From positions 62,001 through 126,000 of the forward strand of contig NZ_QPIW01000015.1 of assembly GCF_003339505.1 (NCBI RefSeq): a stretch of 64,000 nucleotides of DNA, read 5' to 3'. The stretch is from Runella aurantiaca. GTDB lineage: Bacteria; Bacteroidota; Bacteroidia; Cytophagales; Spirosomataceae. The notes under the pieces were generated by a model that had not been told where the DNA came from, did not search any database, and saw only the letters and a program-made list of their open reading frames with translations. Position numbers and translations under genes: made by a program. Each line of letters begins with the position of its first letter. Position 1 is the stretch's first letter. Positions 62,289 through 64,000 of this stretch are shown one piece after another.

Positions 62289-63839
62289 ATGAACCGTAAA
62301 GAGTTTATACAACAACTGAGTCTTATTTCGGGAGGAGTGGCGTTTGGGATGGGAAATATTCCTGTAAAGGCATTTGCTCACAATCCTTTTGCGCTTAATC
62401 TGGAGGCCACGAATGGCAAAATCTTTGTGCTGGTTCAACTATCTGGCGGCAACGACGGCCTCAATACGGTGGTGCCTTACGAGAATCCACTTTATTATAA
62501 CAAGCGCGCAAATATTGCCATAAAAAAAGAAAGCGTACTCCCGCTTACCAGCCAAATGGGGTTAAACCCCGCCATGAGCGCGTTGAAAGCGCTGTACGAC
62601 AATGGGAAAATGAGCATCGTTCAAAATGTGGGATATCCAAGCCCTAATCGTTCTCATTTTCGCTCTACCGATATTTGGTTAACCGCTTCTGATGCCAACG
62701 AAGTATTGGATGAAGGCTGGGTGGGGCGGTATCTAACCCAACTTTATCCAGGTTTCCCACTCCAAATTCCAGACCAACCCATGGCCATTCAGCTAGGCGC
62801 GGTAGAATCACTCCTGATTCAGTCTGATTTAGGATCGACGGGGGTTGTTTTTAATGACCCTAATAATTTTTATAATTTGGTAAAAGGCACCAGTGTTGAC
62901 ACAGACCCAATACCCAACACACTGGCGGGCGAAGAGCTAAAATTTATGCGGCAGGTTGCTTCTCAATCCGTTGCCTACTCCGACATTATCAAGAAAAAGT
63001 GGGATAATGCGACCAAAAACGTTACCTCTTTTCCCAGTACTAATTTGGGGACACAGTTGAAAATTGTGGGGGAACTCATTTCGGGTGGACTACAAACACC
63101 TTTTTATTTAACAACCATCGGGGGCTTTGATACGCACGCCAATCAGGTAGTGGCCAACGCAACCACCACGGGAACCCATGCCAACCTGCTCAAAACCGTC
63201 TCTGAGGCAGTCGCGGCCTTTCAAAAAGACATGACCAAAAGAGGCTTAGGCGACAAAGTCGTCGTCATGACCTTCTCTGAATTTGGTCGAAGAGTAGCCC
63301 AAAACGGAACCATGGGAACCGACCACGGTTCGGCGGCGCCTTTATTTGTGGTAGGTAATTCAGTATTGGGCGGTCTGGTTGGAAAAAATCCCGTTTTAAG
63401 TGACGTAGACAGCAACGGGGATATTAAATACGAATTTGACTTCCGTCAAGTTTACACCAGTGTATTGCAAGACTACCTCGGGGTAGAGCGCGCCATGGCA
63501 ACGACCATTATGGGCAATAAGGAATTTAAAACGGTGCCTATTTTCAAACCTGTACCCGATACCACGCTGGCGACCAATCCTGACTTTAATTTAGAGCAAA
63601 ATTTCCCCAATCCATTTAGCGACTTGACCCGAATCACCTACACCATCAACAAACAGATGTATATAAAGCTGGCGTTGTACGATTTGATGGGAAGAGAAAT
63701 AGAGGTGCTACGCGAAGGAACGGCACAAAACGGCATTTATACCATCCCCATAAACGGCCTCCATTGGACACCGGGCTATTATCTATGTATGTTAAGATGC
63801 GATGCAGGTCAAAAAGTAATTCGATTGGTAAAAATGTAA
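62289..63839 (+). CDS. DUF1501 family protein with T9SS C-terminal sorting domain
   Basis: A 516-residue protein. The N-terminus MNRKEFIQQLSLISGGVAFGMG resembles a Tat signal with an Arg-Lys in place of Arg-Arg. DUF1501 landmarks: LVQLSGGNDGLNTVVPY, FRSTDIWLTASD, TIGGFDTHANQ, and MTFSEFGRRVAQNGTMGTDHGSAAP with putative metal-binding residues. The last ~80 residues are a type A T9SS sorting domain: NLEQNFPNPFSDLTRITYTI, LALYDLMGREIEVL, and the ending GYYLCMLRCDAGQKVIRLVKM. So it is likely released or anchored outside the outer membrane. It pairs with the DUF1800 gene 24 bp upstream. A different DUF1501 protein without this tail is at 1731-3191. Confidence 0.92.
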   Translation: MNRKEFIQQLSLISGGVAFGMGNIPVKAFAHNPFALNLEATNGKIFVLVQLSGGNDGLNTVVPYENPLYYNKRANIAIKKESVLPLTSQMGLNPAMSALKALYDNGKMSIVQNVGYPSPNRSHFRSTDIWLTASDANEVLDEGWVGRYLTQLYPGFPLQIPDQPMAIQLGAVESLLIQSDLGSTGVVFNDPNNFYNLVKGTSVDTDPIPNTLAGEELKFMRQVASQSVAYSDIIKKKWDNATKNVTSFPSTNLGTQLKIVGELISGGLQTPFYLTTIGGFDTHANQVVANATTTGTHANLLKTVSEAVAAFQKDMTKRGLGDKVVVMTFSEFGRRVAQNGTMGTDHGSAAPLFVVGNSVLGGLVGKNPVLSDVDSNGDIKYEFDFRQVYTSVLQDYLGVERAMATTIMGNKEFKTVPIFKPVPDTTLATNPDFNLEQNFPNPFSDLTRITYTINKQMYIKLALYDLMGREIEVLREGTAQNGIYTIPINGLHWTPGYYLCMLRCDAGQKVIRLVKM

Positions 63840-63916
63840 CCTCTCCATCCTTTTCACCGATAACCAGTATCAAAATTCTTGCTTTAACTCTCTCTTTTTC
63901 ATTACATTTATCCTCC

Positions 63917-63958
63917 TTATACCAAATTATAAAATCGAGCGTTAAAAGTTTGGTATAA
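63917..63958. terminator. Inverted repeat after the DUF1501 gene
   Basis: 10-bp perfect arms TTATACCAAA (63917-63926) and TTTGGTATAA (63949-63958), 22-base loop, 77 bp past the stop at 63839. It is AT-rich and not followed by a T-run, so it may be a weak terminator or a repeat. The rest of the right-hand end (63840-64000) shows nothing else. Confidence 0.35.
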
Positions 63959-64000
63959 TTTTGGAGGTTGAATATTATCATCTTAATAGAGAAATTGCAG

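Noticed and set aside
63646-63981. Open frame of 111 codons on the minus strand at the right end
   Set aside because: Most of it runs antisense through the T9SS-tail coding region of the DUF1501 gene, and its translation shows no family pattern or signal.

Overview
The window is a bacterial chromosome segment from the phylum Bacteroidota, most likely order Cytophagales (Spirosomaceae, Runella-like). The evidence is a gliding-motility gene (gldG), a type IX secretion C-terminal sorting domain, SLBB/Wzz-type polysaccharide export, paired DUF1501/DUF1553 and DUF1501/DUF1800 genes, near absence of Shine-Dalgarno sequences, and several exact copies of the Bacteroidota -7 promoter box TAnnTTTG. The genus is inferred from gene content only. 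I see no rRNA, tRNA, CRISPR array, prophage or complete insertion sequence.

Layout. 1-6.5 kb: the 3' end of ftsY and a shared terminator, an outer-membrane barrel protein, and a two-gene operon for a Tat-exported DUF1501 protein and a lipoprotein with PSCyt/DUF1549/LamG/DUF1553 domains. 7.1-15.5 kb: a catabolic operon on the minus strand read from a divergent AraC-type regulator. In transcription order it holds a type I (VOC) extradiol dioxygenase, a GalB-like 4-oxalomesaconate hydratase (PIG-L fold), a Tat-exported type B carboxylesterase, a RraA-type aldolase, a DUF4143 ATPase, a DUF1932 dehydrogenase and a PrpF/oxalomesaconate tautomerase-like protein. Together this looks like a gallate/protocatechuate 4,5-cleavage type lower pathway with a non-canonical ring-cleavage enzyme. 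15.5-23.7 kb: housekeeping and stray genes (beta-carbonic anhydrase, membrane-anchored metallopeptidase-like protein, RNase D, ClpB, Uma2 nuclease, a Lys-rich secreted protein, an FG-GAP protein).

23.7-53.3 kb: a ~30 kb surface-polysaccharide locus, all on the minus strand. It starts with an SLBB outer-membrane export protein and a Wzz-like protein, then a Wzm/Wzt ABC exporter with a sugar-binding Wzt tail. After these come a DegT aminotransferase, a NeuD-like acetyltransferase and a WbqC protein (an N-acylated amino sugar is likely), about nine glycosyltransferases, three large polytopic GT-C-like proteins, an O-antigen ligase/polymerase-like protein, an acyltransferase-3, a secreted glycosidase-like protein and an SGNH hydrolase. 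No Wzx flippase and no initiating phosphoglycosyl transferase are present.

53.8-64 kb: parE, gldG (without gldF beside it), a DUF486 membrane protein, a GlcN6P deaminase fused to a LmbE-type deacetylase domain, cutC, and a DUF1800-DUF1501 pair whose DUF1501 member carries a T9SS sorting tail.

Most notable: the non-canonical gallate-type operon, whose dioxygenase has Tyr where the catalytic His is expected; a 29-bp nested perfect hairpin beside an ATPase gene inserted in that operon; a heptamer repeat family, one copy of which is translated inside an enzyme gene; three identical-architecture palindromes ACTTTG-N5-CAAAGT at the polysaccharide locus; and the mixed export machinery of that locus.
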